From an uncultured Clostridium sp. (GTDB taxonomy: Bacteria > Bacillota > Clostridia > TANB77 > CAG-508), in the NCBI GenBank assembly GCA_900554815.1, contig USIO01000017.1, positions 1 through 29,730 of the forward strand: a DNA stretch of 29,730 nucleotides, written 5' to 3'. Of this stretch, positions 1-8,757 are shown in pieces (positions within the stretch are counted from its first letter, which is position 1; the number at the start of each line of letters is the position of its first letter). A program made the position numbers and the translations under genes. The notes beneath the pieces are model-generated. The model worked only from the letters and a program-made list of their open reading frames with translations, had not been told where the DNA came from and ran no database searches.

Positions 1-160
1 GAATTATCTTTAACGGGCTTTTTTTAAACTCTACCACCTTTTCTTCTTGATTTGTAGTTTTAGTTTTGCTTTGTCTAGTATGATTATATGGTTTATAACT
101 TCTTTTTCTTGTTTTTTGAATAGTTTTGTTGCTATCCTGTTGCATATTTTCTGTTTGCAT
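1..160 (-). CDS. Probable ribonuclease J, N-terminus (partial)
   Basis: The gene starts at the ATG at 160 with a good ribosome site (GGAGG, about 171-175) and runs off the window after 53 codons. The visible part is a polar, basic stretch (MQTENMQQDSNKTIQKTRKR, then SYKPYNHTRQSK) ending in EEKVVEFKKSPLKI. Clostridial RNase J proteins often carry such a low-complexity basic extension before the metallo-beta-lactamase domain, which begins with a strand of the type LKIIPLGG; the last residues here fit that start. RNase J is a 5'-3' exo/endonuclease of RNA decay. The catalytic HxHxDH motif lies outside the window, so the call rests on a short match and on the long regulated-looking leader. Confidence 0.45.
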   Translation of the reverse strand, partial: MQTENMQQDSNKTIQKTRKRSYKPYNHTRQSKTKTTNQEEKVVEFKKSPLKII

Positions 161-228
161 TTTTCTTATTTCCTCCTTGTAAATTTAAATTATGTTGACA
201 TTTTTTTGACTTCTTTCGTATAAAACGT

Positions 229-259
229 ATAACATAATGGCACTATTCCATTATGTTAT
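229..259. repeat. Perfect 12-bp inverted repeat in the RNase J-like leader
   Basis: ATAACATAATGG at 229-240 is repeated in inverse at 248-259 with a 7-nt spacer. No T-run follows on either strand, so it is not an intrinsic terminator. It could be an operator or an RNA hairpin in the leader of the gene starting at 160. Confidence 0.5.
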
Positions 260-313
260 TCATACTATTTAATTTTCCGTACATAATATTTGTTTTAATT
301 TTAAATCCATAAC

Positions 314-342
314 AAAAAAATTAGTTTAATTTTTAAACTAAT
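314..342 (-). terminator. Intrinsic terminator in the leader or at the end of a small RNA
   Basis: On the minus strand ATTAGTTTA-AAAAT-TAAACTAAT (342 to 320) forms a 9-bp stem with a 5-nt loop and is followed directly by seven T residues. It lies about 80-105 nt downstream of the consensus promoter at 427-455 and upstream of the gene at 160. Confidence 0.65.
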
Positions 343-420
343 GATTCTAAGCATAATATTCTCCGAACATACTTTATTTATGCTTTTTATGAACCATTTT
401 ATACAAATCTCTTATCAACT
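314..420 (-). ncRNA. Candidate small RNA or attenuated leader, about 107 nt
   Basis: The segment is bounded by a perfect promoter (predicted +1 near 420) and an intrinsic terminator ending near 314. Between them lies a second hairpin at 349-385, with outer stem AAGCATA/TATGCTT and inner stem ATGTTC/GAATAT around a GGA loop. The only open frame is a 7-codon MVHKKHK peptide without a ribosome site. It is either a stand-alone sRNA, or the leader of the RNase J-like gene with termination controlled by that gene's product or by growth state. I recognise no known RNA family. Confidence 0.4.
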
Positions 421-426
421 TGTTAA

Positions 427-455
427 ATTATACTATAAATTACTCTATATGTCAA
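427..455 (-). promoter_or_regulatory. Consensus sigma-A promoter, TTGACA-17-TATAAT
   Basis: TTGACA (455-450) and TATAAT (432-427) on the minus strand are separated by exactly 17 nt, with a predicted start near 420. It lies between the ROK-gene terminator and the leader of the gene at 160. Confidence 0.8.
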
Positions 456-503
456 ATGCACAAAATACACACTCCAACTTAAAAAGCAGTAAATATATGT
501 AAC

Positions 504-536
504 AAAAAGAACAAATCCTTCTTGATTTGTTCTTTT
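504..536 (-). terminator. Terminator of the pilus-ROK transcription unit
   Basis: On the minus strand AAAAGAACAAATC (536-524), loop AAGAAG, and GATTTGTTCTTTT (517-505) form a 13-bp stem followed by TTTTTGTT. The stop codon of the ROK gene (537-535) overlaps the first bases of the stem. Confidence 0.85.
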
Positions 537-1437
537 ATATAATTACAGACCCTATTATTCCAGCATCGTTTTTCATTTTTGCAAGTATGAGTTCAATATC
601 TTTTCTGTTATTAAAGGTCTTATTGTTTTGTTGCATTTTTTCTTTTAGTTTTTCTAAAAATATTTCTTCATAATATGCAAAACTACCGCCAATACCAATT
701 GCCTCTGGTTCAAATAAGTCAACTAAGTTTCCTAGCCCAATGCTTAAATTTTCTAAGTATTCATCTAATATTTTATTAGATTTTTCTGTTTTATTATTTA
801 AAATTTTCATTAAATCTTTACTATGTGTTTCCTCGCATAAAGAGTACTCTTCTCTTATTCTTTTCTTTAAGGCTCTCATTGAAGCGTAATTTTCAAAGCA
901 GCCTCTTTTTCCACAAGAACATAGTTCTCCATTTTTTTCGATTGTAATATGCCCTACTTCAAAGCCAGAATATTTGTTAGGCTCTAATAACTTGTTTTTC
1001 AAAAAAATTGCTCCACCAATTCCTGTCCCTAACGTTAAAAATATGCAGTCTTGATAATTTTTTAAACTTCCAAGCTTTTTCTCTGCTAGTGCTGCGCATT
1101 TTGCATCATTTCTAATTATTATTTGTTTTGGAAATAATTTTTTTAGTTCTTCTATAATGTGGAAATTATAGATTGATAAATTCCCAGACTTTAGAACATA
1201 TCCATCTTTAATTGTTCCAGGGCAAGCTATTCCTATGATAGAAATTGTTTCTAATTCTAAGTTGTTTTTCATTAATATTTTATTTATATATAAGTATATA
1301 TTTTTTAATATGGTTTGTGGTAGGTCTTTTTTTTCTTCTAAGCTATATGCTTCATCAATTTTGTCAATAACAGCAAGTTCTTCGTTTATTAGTCCAACAG
1401 CTAAATGACTTCCTCCAATATCAATTCCTATTTTCAT
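535..1437 (-). CDS. ROK-family sugar kinase (glucokinase-like)
   Basis: This is a cytoplasmic ATP-dependent hexose kinase of the ROK family, most likely glucokinase or a related amino-sugar kinase. The N-terminal phosphate loop DIGGSHLAVGL, the active-site region NDAKCAALAEK, the second nucleotide loop LTLGTGIGGA and the ROK signature EVGH followed by CSCGKRGCFENYAS (one His and three Cys that bind zinc) are all present, and the length of 300 aa is typical. I chose the ATG at 1437, giving MKIGIDIGG, over an upstream in-frame ATG at 1458 because AGGAGG lies just 5' of it. It starts 24 nt after the pilC stop and ends in a strong terminator, so it appears to be the last gene of the pilus operon. 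The exact sugar cannot be read from sequence. Confidence 0.85.
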   Translation of the reverse strand: MKIGIDIGGSHLAVGLINEELAVIDKIDEAYSLEEKKDLPQTILKNIYLYINKILMKNNLELETISIIGIACPGTIKDGYVLKSGNLSIYNFHIIEELKKLFPKQIIIRNDAKCAALAEKKLGSLKNYQDCIFLTLGTGIGGAIFLKNKLLEPNKYSGFEVGHITIEKNGELCSCGKRGCFENYASMRALKKRIREEYSLCEETHSKDLMKILNNKTEKSNKILDEYLENLSIGLGNLVDLFEPEAIGIGGSFAYYEEIFLEKLKEKMQQNNKTFNNRKDIELILAKMKNDAGIIGSVII

Positions 1438-1461
1438 AATTCCTCCTGATAAATACAATGT

Positions 1462-2820
1462 TTATAATCCTGCTGCGGAGAATAAGAATGTACCCATATA
1501 TACTCGTATAATTGGAACTAATACAACAAGTACAAAGAAAATTAAAACGATTCCAACAATAACATATACTATTTGTGGCATTACCTTCATAATTTTCTCC
1601 ATAATATGGTCTATGTCTATTTTTAAATATTCTAGCATTTTGTTCATCATTTCAGAAAGGTCTGTTTGCATTCCTATTTTTAACATCTCTGTAGTCATAG
1701 GTCCAGATAGTCCAGATTTTTCGAATGGTTCTATCCATGATTGTCCTATTAAAATATTGTTTATAGATGTTTCCACCATAGATAGCATAACATAATTAGA
1801 TACTACATTTTTACTAACTTCTAAAGCTTCTTGTATTCTCATACCATTGTCTATATTTAATAATACTGCTCTCATTAGTCTTTCAAAATCTAAAGCATAA
1901 ATTAGTTTTCCAAAAACGGGCATAGTATATTTAAAATAATGGAAATTGTATTTCCCTCTTGGGGTTCTAACATATGCTGCAATAGCAAAAGCAATGCCAA
2001 ATATAATTAATAATGGTATATACCAATATTCTACAAGAAGATCTAAGAAATTAGAAAATCCTATTGTAAGTGGAGGTAATTGTTCTTTAGAACCCACTTT
2101 ATCAAAAGTGTCTTGTATTACTGGTATCGCAAATAATGTTCCTAACACTAAAAGTATAATAATTCCTACAAATTGTATTATGTTTGGTAGTAATATGTCT
2201 TTTACTCTTTTGGTTAAAGCAGCAGATTCATCTAAATATCTAATAGCTTGTTCAAGTGATTTAGTAAGTGATCCTGAAAGTTCTCCAACTTTAATCATGT
2301 TAATATAAATATATGGAAAAATTCCAGTATAATATTCCATTGTTACATACATATTTTCTCCTGCTTCTACACCAGCTAGTATGTCTTCTAAAATTCCTCT
2401 AAAAGATAATTTTTCTGTACTTTCTATAATTGTATTTAAAGCATGAACATTATTAAAATTTGCCTTTTTTAATAAATAAAAATTTTGTGTAAAAATCATT
2501 AAATCCCTTGTGGTAATTTTTTCTCCACTAGATGTCCATAAAGCTATTTTTTCTTTTAGTGTAAGCTTTGTGCTACTTCTTTTGTTTGAAATATCTGAAG
2601 TATTTACCTTTTTTAATACACTATCTGCATCTTGAATATTCTTCTTTTTCTTTTTTTGGATTCTCTGTCCAGATAGGCCAATATTGGACTGTACAACAGA
2701 AATAGGCATTAGACCATTTCTTTTTATTTTTCTAATTAAGCTTATTCTACTGCTGTCTTCTACTTTATTTTTTACTTCTTGTCCATTTTTGGTTACTGCT
2801 CTATAAATATATGTTGGCAT
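1462..2820 (-). CDS. pilC: PilC/GspF type IV pilus inner-membrane platform protein
   Basis: This is the polytopic platform protein on which the PilB and PilT motors act during pilus assembly and retraction. At 452 aa it opens with the family-typical MPTYIYRAVTKNGQEV, followed by two T2SF domains (about residues 105-220 and 310-430). Hydrophobic segments are NIIQFVGIIILLVLGTLFAI, YWYIPLLIIFGIAFAIAAYV and the C-terminal IVYVIVGIVLIFFVLVVLVP. The start at 2820 is preferred to an ATG 12 codons upstream because GGAGG precedes it at 8 nt and the family begins there. A Lys/Ser-rich linker near residues 50-95 separates the N-terminal strand from the first T2SF domain. It lies 82 nt downstream of pilT in the same direction. 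Confidence 0.92.
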   Translation of the reverse strand: MPTYIYRAVTKNGQEVKNKVEDSSRISLIRKIKRNGLMPISVVQSNIGLSGQRIQKKKKKNIQDADSVLKKVNTSDISNKRSSTKLTLKEKIALWTSSGEKITTRDLMIFTQNFYLLKKANFNNVHALNTIIESTEKLSFRGILEDILAGVEAGENMYVTMEYYTGIFPYIYINMIKVGELSGSLTKSLEQAIRYLDESAALTKRVKDILLPNIIQFVGIIILLVLGTLFAIPVIQDTFDKVGSKEQLPPLTIGFSNFLDLLVEYWYIPLLIIFGIAFAIAAYVRTPRGKYNFHYFKYTMPVFGKLIYALDFERLMRAVLLNIDNGMRIQEALEVSKNVVSNYVMLSMVETSINNILIGQSWIEPFEKSGLSGPMTTEMLKIGMQTDLSEMMNKMLEYLKIDIDHIMEKIMKVMPQIVYVIVGIVLIFFVLVVLVPIIRVYMGTFLFSAAGL

Positions 2821-2902
2821 TGAAGTATCCTCCATTTTATAATATTTCTTATACAATATTATTTTTTAAGTTTTGTTAAAAAGCAATAGTAAAAAGTATA
2901 AA

Positions 2903-4000
2903 TTATTGCCTTTTAATTTTCATTTGCATAATTGTTCTATTTAAAGTTTCTATATTTTTTTCTTCTATTTGGCTTTTAGCCTGTTCTAATGTAATTTTTT
3001 CTTCTACAAATAATTTTGCAATAGAATTAATTAGACTTACATTTCCTTTTTCAATATTACTTTGCATTGCATCTTCTAGTTCAGATACACTGAATTTTTC
3101 TTTTCTAATACATCCGGCAACTACATTGTCAACGACCATAACCTCTGGCATAAGTACTAGTTCATTATTTGTTCCTCTTAATAATCTTTGTGAAATTACT
3201 AATTTTAATAGTGTTGAGATTAAATATTTTACTGTTGTTTGATCTCTTATTTCATAAAAGTTAATCATTCTATCAATTGTTTCTGCACAAGATTTTGTAT
3301 GGAGTGTTCCAATTACTAAATGGCCTGATTCTGCCATTTCTATTGCTGCTTCCATAGTGTTTTTGTCTCTAATCTCTCCAATTACTAAAATGTCGCAGTC
3401 CTCTCTTAAAGAGTTTTTAACACCATCGCTAAAATTTAATATGTCTCCACCCATTCCAACTTCTTTTTGAATAACAATTGATTTTTTACTTGTATGTTTA
3501 AATTCTATTGGATTTTCTAGTGTTAATATTTTTTTGTTTTGGCTTTCATTAATTTCGTTAATTAGTGCATTTAATGTTGTTGTTTTACCAGAGTTAGTTT
3601 TACCAGTTACTAAAATTAATCCTTGTGGTTGTAATGTCATTCTTCTTACAATGTCTGGAACACCTAGTTCTTCAAATTTTGGTAATGTGTTTTTTATAAT
3701 TCTTAGAGTCATAATTGGTATTCCATTAGAATAAGAAACATTAATTCTAAAGCGAACATCTTTGTATTCATAAGAAGTATCTAATTTTTTTGTTTTTCTA
3801 TAAATTTCATCTTTTTCTACATTTCCCTTAATAAAGTAATCATATATTTCATACATGTCTTCTTCTTTAAGAGTTTCAAAACCTTCTGCTTCTTGTAATA
3901 TTCTTTTTATTCTTAATTTTGGTTTTAGCCCACAAATTAAGTGAATATCTGATGCATCCTGACCAATTGCTGTTTTTAATAATTCTTCTATCTTTATCAT
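2903..4000 (-). CDS. pilT: PilT twitching-motility retraction ATPase
   Basis: This is a hexameric cytoplasmic ATPase that powers pilus depolymerisation. At 365 aa it has the family's usual length. Visible motifs are the N-terminal ASDIHLICG, Walker A VTGKTNSGKTTTLN (about residues 131-144), the Asp box LENPIEF, Walker B CDILVIGEIRD (about 202-212) and the His box GTLHT (231-235). The C-terminal AIRNLIRE motif of classical PilT is only loosely matched by GCIRKEKFSVSELEDAM. It starts 19 nt after the reconstructed pilB stop, with AGGGGGA as ribosome site, so the two motors are co-transcribed. No in-frame CGG codon occurs, in contrast to pilB. Confidence 0.93.
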   Translation of the reverse strand: MIKIEELLKTAIGQDASDIHLICGLKPKLRIKRILQEAEGFETLKEEDMYEIYDYFIKGNVEKDEIYRKTKKLDTSYEYKDVRFRINVSYSNGIPIMTLRIIKNTLPKFEELGVPDIVRRMTLQPQGLILVTGKTNSGKTTTLNALINEINESQNKKILTLENPIEFKHTSKKSIVIQKEVGMGGDILNFSDGVKNSLREDCDILVIGEIRDKNTMEAAIEMAESGHLVIGTLHTKSCAETIDRMINFYEIRDQTTVKYLISTLLKLVISQRLLRGTNNELVLMPEVMVVDNVVAGCIRKEKFSVSELEDAMQSNIEKGNVSLINSIAKLFVEEKITLEQAKSQIEEKNIETLNRTIMQMKIKRQ

Positions 4001-4019
4001 TATTTATTTTCCCCCTAAA

Positions 4020-5650
4020 TTAAAATATTAAAAGTTTTTTATTAATTTCAGCTAAATTTGTTTGTCCTTCTAATACCTTATTTATTCCATCAATAATTAA
4101 AGGTTTATAGCCATGTAAAATAGCCTCATTCCTTATTTCAAAACTTGATGCATCCTTAATAATTAGTTCTTTAATTTTCTCTCCCAAAGATAAAATCTCG
4201 AAAATACCAATTCTATCATAATATCCTATATTGTCACAATATTTACATCCTGCAGCATCATAAGTTTTCTTGTTTTTTAAGTCAAACTCTACATTATATT
4301 TTTTACCTATTGAAGTTATAATTTCTATTTCACTATCTGTAAAATCTCTTTGCTTTTTACATTTAGGGCATAATCTCCTAACTAGTCTTTGTGATATAGA
4401 TGTAGCTAATGTGCTTGCTATATCATAGTTAGAAATTCCGCAATTTTCTTAATCTTGAAATAACTTCTATGCTGTCTATGGTATGTATTGTAGATAAAAC
4501 ATAGTGTCCAGTTTGTCCTGATTGCATTGCAATCTCTGCTGTCTCTAAGTCTCTAATTTCTCCTACTAGTATAATATCTGGGTCTTGTCTTAAAACTGTT
4601 CTTAAAGAATCAGAAAAAGTAGCTTTTGCATCAATTTCAATTTGGTTTAATCCTGGTATTCTAATTTCTACAGGGTCTTCAATCGTTGTAACATTAATAT
4701 TAGGACTATTTAAATAGTCAATTATACTATATAAAGTTGTTGTTTTCCCTTCTCCAGTTGGTGCTGCTACAATTGTTATACTATTTCGTTTATTAAAACT
4801 TTTTTCTACTAAAATAGGGTCATTTGGGAAACCTAAGTCAAATATTCTTTTTACATTCCCATTCTTTTTTAATAACCTTAAAACAAATTTTTCTCCATTA
4901 ACATTTTTTTGTGAAGAAACACGAATATTATAATCTGGATAAATTAGAATTCTACCATCTTGTGATTCTTGTTTTTCCTGGTGCATATTTGATATTGCTT
5001 TAAGTCTTCCTATAATTTGGGATTGTTTTTCTTTTGCAATACTTGCAACATTGTGTAATTCTCCATCAATTCTGTATCTAATTCTAACTTCGTTTTCTAA
5101 AGGTTCAATATGAATGTCACTTGCTCTTTTTTCCATTCCAGTTTTAATAATGTTATCTATTAGAGTTGTAACATCCTTTCCAACCATTATGCTCTCTGTT
5201 GCAGTTCCTTCTAGGCTCTTTAAAATTGTTTCTATATTACTCTCAAAAGTAATATATTTATCCATTACTAAACCTTTATTTAAAAGTAAAAGTCTAACTG
5301 CATCCATTGTTCTTTTATTTGTTGTATCTGCAAAACAAACTTTAATTTTTCCATTTTGGATTTCAAATGGAACTGCTTTATTATGTTTTGCTACATCTAA
5401 AGAAATATAGTCTGTTAAATTAATTGCTACATCTGCATACCTTAATATAATTCCTTTTTCTCCTAAAATGTCTCCTATCGCTTCTATTAAGGCATTCTTT
5501 TCTCCAAGGTTTAATATGTTTAATATATCTCCTATCCTTTTTCCGTGGATGTTCTTTCTGGTATTCTAAAGCTTTTTCTATGTCGTTTTGTGTAACAATT
5601 CCTCTTCGAACCAGTTCTATTCCCATAGGAATTCTTCTATTTTCTGCCAT
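4020..5650 (-). CDS. pilB: PilB/GspE pilus assembly ATPase, read through two +1 frameshifts at CGG
   Basis: This is the extension ATPase of the pilus. It is continuous only if one base is skipped at two places: C5545 (after codon 35, ...KEHP) and C4440 (after residue 403, ...SRLRKL). At both, the zero-frame codon is CGG and skipping its C gives Gly, restoring HPGKRIGDIL and RKLGISNYDIAS. The composite of 542 aa has the N-terminal MshEN-type domain, ASDIHIEPL, Walker A APTGEGKTTTLYS (about 295-307), Walker B DPDIILVGEIRD (about 356-367), STIHT, and the Cys4 zinc site CPKC (427-430) with CKYC (468-471) that marks GspE/PilB. Without shifting, the products are a 76-aa fragment and a protein lacking the zinc site. 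It follows the FGE-pilin gene by 103 nt, with AAGGAGA as ribosome site. Alternatives are a decayed gene or sequencing error. Confidence 0.85.
4438..4440 (-). other. CGG +1 frameshift site 2 in pilB
   Basis: The zero frame reads TTG CGG AAT TTC TAA. Skipping C4440 reads TTG GGA ATT TCT and continues for 140 codons through the Cys4 zinc site. The restored Gly falls where GspE/PilB proteins usually have one, after the RL..(M/L) motif. Confidence 0.75.
5543..5545 (-). other. CGG +1 frameshift site 1 in pilB
   Basis: The zero frame reads CAT CCA CGG AAA AAG GAT. Skipping C5545 reads CCA GGA AAA AGG ATA GGA GAT, the usual GKRIGDIL of the MshEN domain. A five-A run follows, so a homopolymer insertion is an alternative placement of the extra base. 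Confidence 0.7.
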
Positions 5651-5753
5651 TTTTTATTCTCCTTTCTTTTGTTTATATATATTATAACGTCTTTTAATTC
5701 TTTTTTATATATTTTTCGATAAATTTCATAAAATTACCAAATAATTTTTTTAA

Positions 5754-7602
5754 CTATATTAGTACAACTCTGAATCCCATGTAATGGTTTATACTACCGT
5801 CTGAAGAATAAAAAGCAAAAGTTCCACCATTTGTTGCTTGACTACCAAAAGAACCACCTCTTATAAAAAATGGGCGATTTAAATATGCAAATTCTGAATG
5901 GTCATTGTTCCAACTGGTATAGCCTTCTCCTGCTGATGAAGTTTCTAGTATAGAATCTCCATATCCATATTGTAATGTTTTTAGTTCATTGTACCTACTC
6001 CAGTTATTGTTTGAAGTATCTGCTGACTCATTAAACGGATATATTGTAACATATTTTGTACTATTTGTTTGGTATGCTGTAGAATCAGAAGACTTTATTG
6101 GATTAAGTAAATTACCATTTGTTGTTAAAATATCACTCCCATTTGAAATATAGGCTGCTACTGCTTCCCATAAGCATCCATTTAGGTCAAATACTCCTGT
6201 TATATTGTTTGTACTACTTGCAGCTGTCCCATTTGCTTGTGTGCCGGCATAACCTGTTACTGCATAAATATTTTTTCCATCTTTACTGTTTAGATTTTTA
6301 GTATTAGCTACTATCTCAATTCCGTTTCTTCCGTATTTGCTATGTGCTAAATATGCTATAGCTCCCCATTCACTATTTTTCATCATATGGCTATCAGTAT
6401 TGTTACTATTTAATCCATATAAATAGCTTGTTTTTGCAATTTCTTGTGATATAGCATAGCTATCGCCAACACTTATTAAATTATAGGCATATGTTAATGG
6501 TTTAAATACTGGATAAGATATTTTTTGTGTAGAATAAGAAGTTGAAGATATGTTTTGTCCTAATGCATTTTGTGTATATTCATTATTATAACTTGTGTAT
6601 GTTTTGTTACTATAAATAATATTTTCTATTTCTGGGTATACTTCTTGTCCATTAGCATCATAAGTAATTGTTGAGCTTTGGTATCCAGCTACATATTTGG
6701 CTGCCCAAAAACCTTCTATTTCTTTGTCCCATTCTCCATTTGCATAATTATTATTTTCTCCATTTGTAAAGCTTGGGTGTACCCTATAGCCTTCTTTTTG
6801 CAATATGTCTTGCATTTTTTCAACATAATCTGTTTTTTCTGTCCCCTCTTCGTTAGTAGTAATTACTTCTGTAACTGATAAAAAATTATTTGTATTACCA
6901 TATAAAAACTCAATTTCTACAGTATTATTTGTAATTTTATATGCATATCTTGGTATCCATACAAACATGCTTCCAGGAGTTTCTACTCTTTGTCCCACTA
7001 ATTCTTCTTTATTTTCTTCTGTTACTTTTACTCCATTTCCGGATTGTTAATCCATCTAAAAGCATAATATTTGCCCAATTATTAGTATAATAGTTATACC
7101 AATTTGTACTATTGCTCGAGGCAATTACCCAGTATCCGTCTTGTCCATCTTCTACAAATCGTACTGGAACCATGCCCTCTTTAACATTAGGTGCATTAGG
7201 TATTATATAGTAATTTCTTGTTTTTGTTTTTTCTAGTTCTACATTTTTTAAGTTACTACCTACATAATAATTTATTTTAATATAAATTTTCTTTAATGTA
7301 TTTTCGGTGTTTGTTTCTATGGTTAACTGTATATCATATCCATTTTCATGTTCTATATTTAATAAGTTTTCTTCTGTTACTTCTTCATATGATAATTTGT
7401 CCACCTTTTCTGCCAATTGAGTAGCATACATCATTGCTGCTGAATATCTTTTTGATTCCATAAAAGATATATAAATATTTATAAAAATTGTGCTTATAAC
7501 AGTTACAAAAATTATCATAATTACTATAGCAATAACAAGCTCCGCTGTTGTGAAGCCTTTTTTATTATTTATGAAAAAATTATTTTTCTTGTTTTTAAGC
7601 AT
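5754..7602 (-). CDS. Large prepilin with C-terminal FGE/SUMF1-like domain, read through a +1 frameshift at CGG
   Basis: The N-terminus is a prepilin leader, KKGFTTAELVIAIVIMI: cleavage after Gly16 would give Phe1 and Glu at +5, as in canonical type IV pilins. The rest is extracellular. Two frames make one 615-aa product if C7041 is skipped: zero frame ACA ATC CGG AAA TGG, restored ACA ATC GGA AAT GGA. The second part begins near GVKVTEENKEELV, contains PGSMFVWIPRYAYKI, and ends RGGSFGSQATNGG, with MGFRVVLI at the C-terminus, the fingerprint of a formylglycine-generating-enzyme fold. I saw no evidence that it is catalytic; such domains occur as surface adhesin or tip modules. The start follows pilD with AAGGTGA overlapping the pilD stop. 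Without the shift a pilin of 197 aa would stop just before the FGE domain, so frameshift efficiency could set the ratio of two products. Confidence 0.8.
7039..7041 (-). other. CGG +1 frameshift site in the FGE-pilin gene
   Basis: The CGG is zero-frame codon 188 (7041-7039). Zero-frame translation ends 10 codons later at 7009. Skipping C7041 joins the pilin part to 428 further residues without any gap or overlap in the domain sequence (LLDGLTI-GNGVKVTEEN). Confidence 0.75.
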
Positions 7603-7606
7603 GAAA

Positions 7607-8386
7607 TCACCTTATACTAAAAATTAAAAAATTATGTAAAATTATAATACAGATATTAGTTACACAAAGGTAAAACCCTATTGGCAATTTCTTATTATAT
7701 GTTTCTGATTTACTAATAACATTTATTCCAATTATTAATAAAGTTATTGCCGTTGTATATAACATGCATTCTATATTTGAAAATAAAGTCATATATACAT
7801 ATAAAATTAAAACATCAATTGTATAATTGTTTTTTTTCTTTTTCTTTAAATTATAAATATTAGTAATTGTAAATAATATAATAAGTATTATACATATACC
7901 ATATTTATATAAGTTAGCTTTCCCTAATATATATAAATATAGCATATACATAGTACAAAAAAAGATTCCACATATAATTATAGATTTTGGAATTAAAATA
8001 TATTCTTTGTCTATTCCTGCAACTAGTATAAGTGTAACAAAGTATAGCATGATAAATATGAAATATACAATTTGTTTTAAGTTTATTGTTATAAAGTCTA
8101 TTTTCATGGATATAGCAAATAAAACCAATGCTATTCCAGAAAAAATTTCTATAATAAAATATCTTGGTCTAATTTCTTTATGGCAATATCTACATTTCCC
8201 CTTTAAAAAAATATAGCTGAAAACTGGAATTAAGTCTAAAAAGTTTAGTTTGTGCTTACAATTTGGGCAATATGATCTTTCATATGTAATATTTTGCTTT
8301 AATGGGATTCTATAGATTGCTAATGTGCAAAAACTTCCTAAAAGTGTTCCTACAATAAAAATAATAATATAAATAAAAAATTCCAT
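7607..8386 (-). CDS. pilD: PilD-like prepilin peptidase with a divergent second aspartate motif
   Basis: This is a membrane aspartic protease (259 aa) that cleaves prepilin leaders and may N-methylate the new terminus. It shows the paired-Cys cytoplasmic domain CPNCKHK...CRYCHKEIRPRY, many hydrophobic helices, and the first catalytic Asp in AGIDKEYILIP. The usual second motif GxGDxK is not present; TIDVLIL sits in its place and retains an Asp. The C-terminal LPIGFYL matches the family's P.G.fL end. The ribosome site is AAAGGA. It lies between the small pilin and the FGE-pilin, its likely substrates. Lack of the GxG could mean altered or reduced activity. Confidence 0.8.
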   Translation of the reverse strand: MEFFIYIIIFIVGTLLGSFCTLAIYRIPLKQNITYERSYCPNCKHKLNFLDLIPVFSYIFLKGKCRYCHKEIRPRYFIIEIFSGIALVLFAISMKIDFITINLKQIVYFIFIMLYFVTLILVAGIDKEYILIPKSIIICGIFFCTMYMLYLYILGKANLYKYGICIILIILFTITNIYNLKKKKKNNYTIDVLILYVYMTLFSNIECMLYTTAITLLIIGINVISKSETYNKKLPIGFYLCVTNICIIILHNFLIFSIR

Positions 8387-8421
8387 ATTATCCTTTTAAT
8401 TTAATTAAATTTTTAAAATTT

Positions 8422-8456
8422 TAGGCATATACATTAAAAATAAATGTATATGCCTA
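8422..8456 (-). repeat. Stable hairpin between the pilin gene and pilD
   Basis: AGGCATATACATT (8423-8435) and its inverse AATGTATATGCCT (8443-8455) form a 13-14-bp perfect stem with a 7-nt loop, just after the pilin stop at 8475. The downstream sequence is mixed A/T rather than a clean T-run, so it may act as a leaky terminator or an mRNA 3' stabiliser allowing more pilin than downstream products. Confidence 0.55.
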
Positions 8457-8474
8457 TGAAATTAAATTTTTTTA

Positions 8475-8699
8475 TTAAGCACCTGGTGTAGAATGTTTGT
8501 TAAGTTCGTTTATTAATTCATTAAGTGTATTTTGTTCTGCACCAACTGCATTATTGTATGCTCCAGCAGCATTATTAGCATGGTTAAATATTGAGTCATG
8601 ACCTGTTGCTAATGTAATAGCAACTCCTGCTAGTATTAATAATACAATAATTGTAATTACTAAAGCTACTAATGTAATACCTTTCTGATTCTTTAACAT
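8475..8699 (-). CDS. Short type IV pilin-like protein
   Basis: This 74-aa protein consists of a class III-type leader (MLKNQKG), a hydrophobic helix ITLVALVITIIVLLILAGVA, and a short Ala/Asn-rich helical tail with no globular domain and no cysteine. Processing after Gly7 would leave Ile1; position +5 is Ala, not the usual Glu. The KGITLVALVITIIVLLILAG string is common in clostridial pilin-like proteins. Its place in the operon, just before a stem-loop and pilD, fits a main or minor pilin subunit. The ribosome site is GGAGGAAG. It may be a minor pseudopilin, with the main pilin encoded elsewhere. Confidence 0.75.
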   Translation of the reverse strand: MLKNQKGITLVALVITIIVLLILAGVAITLATGHDSIFNHANNAAGAYNNAVGAEQNTLNELINELNKHSTPGA

Positions 8700-8757
8700 A
8701 AGACTTCCTCCTTTATATATTTTTGTATATATTTAATAAATAAATATAACCTAAATT

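Noticed and set aside
195..224. Plus-strand promoter-like TTGACA-18-TATAAA
   Set aside because: No gene or RNA downstream on the plus strand; AT-rich intergenic DNA gives such matches by chance.
4429..5307. A shorter PilB starting at the internal ATG at 5307 as a separate gene
   Set aside because: The frame is open upstream to 5544 and codes recognisable PilB sequence (DILNILNLGEKN and onward). There is no ribosome site at 5307.
5754..6998. FGE-domain protein starting at the ATG at 6998
   Set aside because: Coding sequence in this frame continues upstream to the CGG (GNGVKVTEENKEELV) and no ribosome site precedes 6998.
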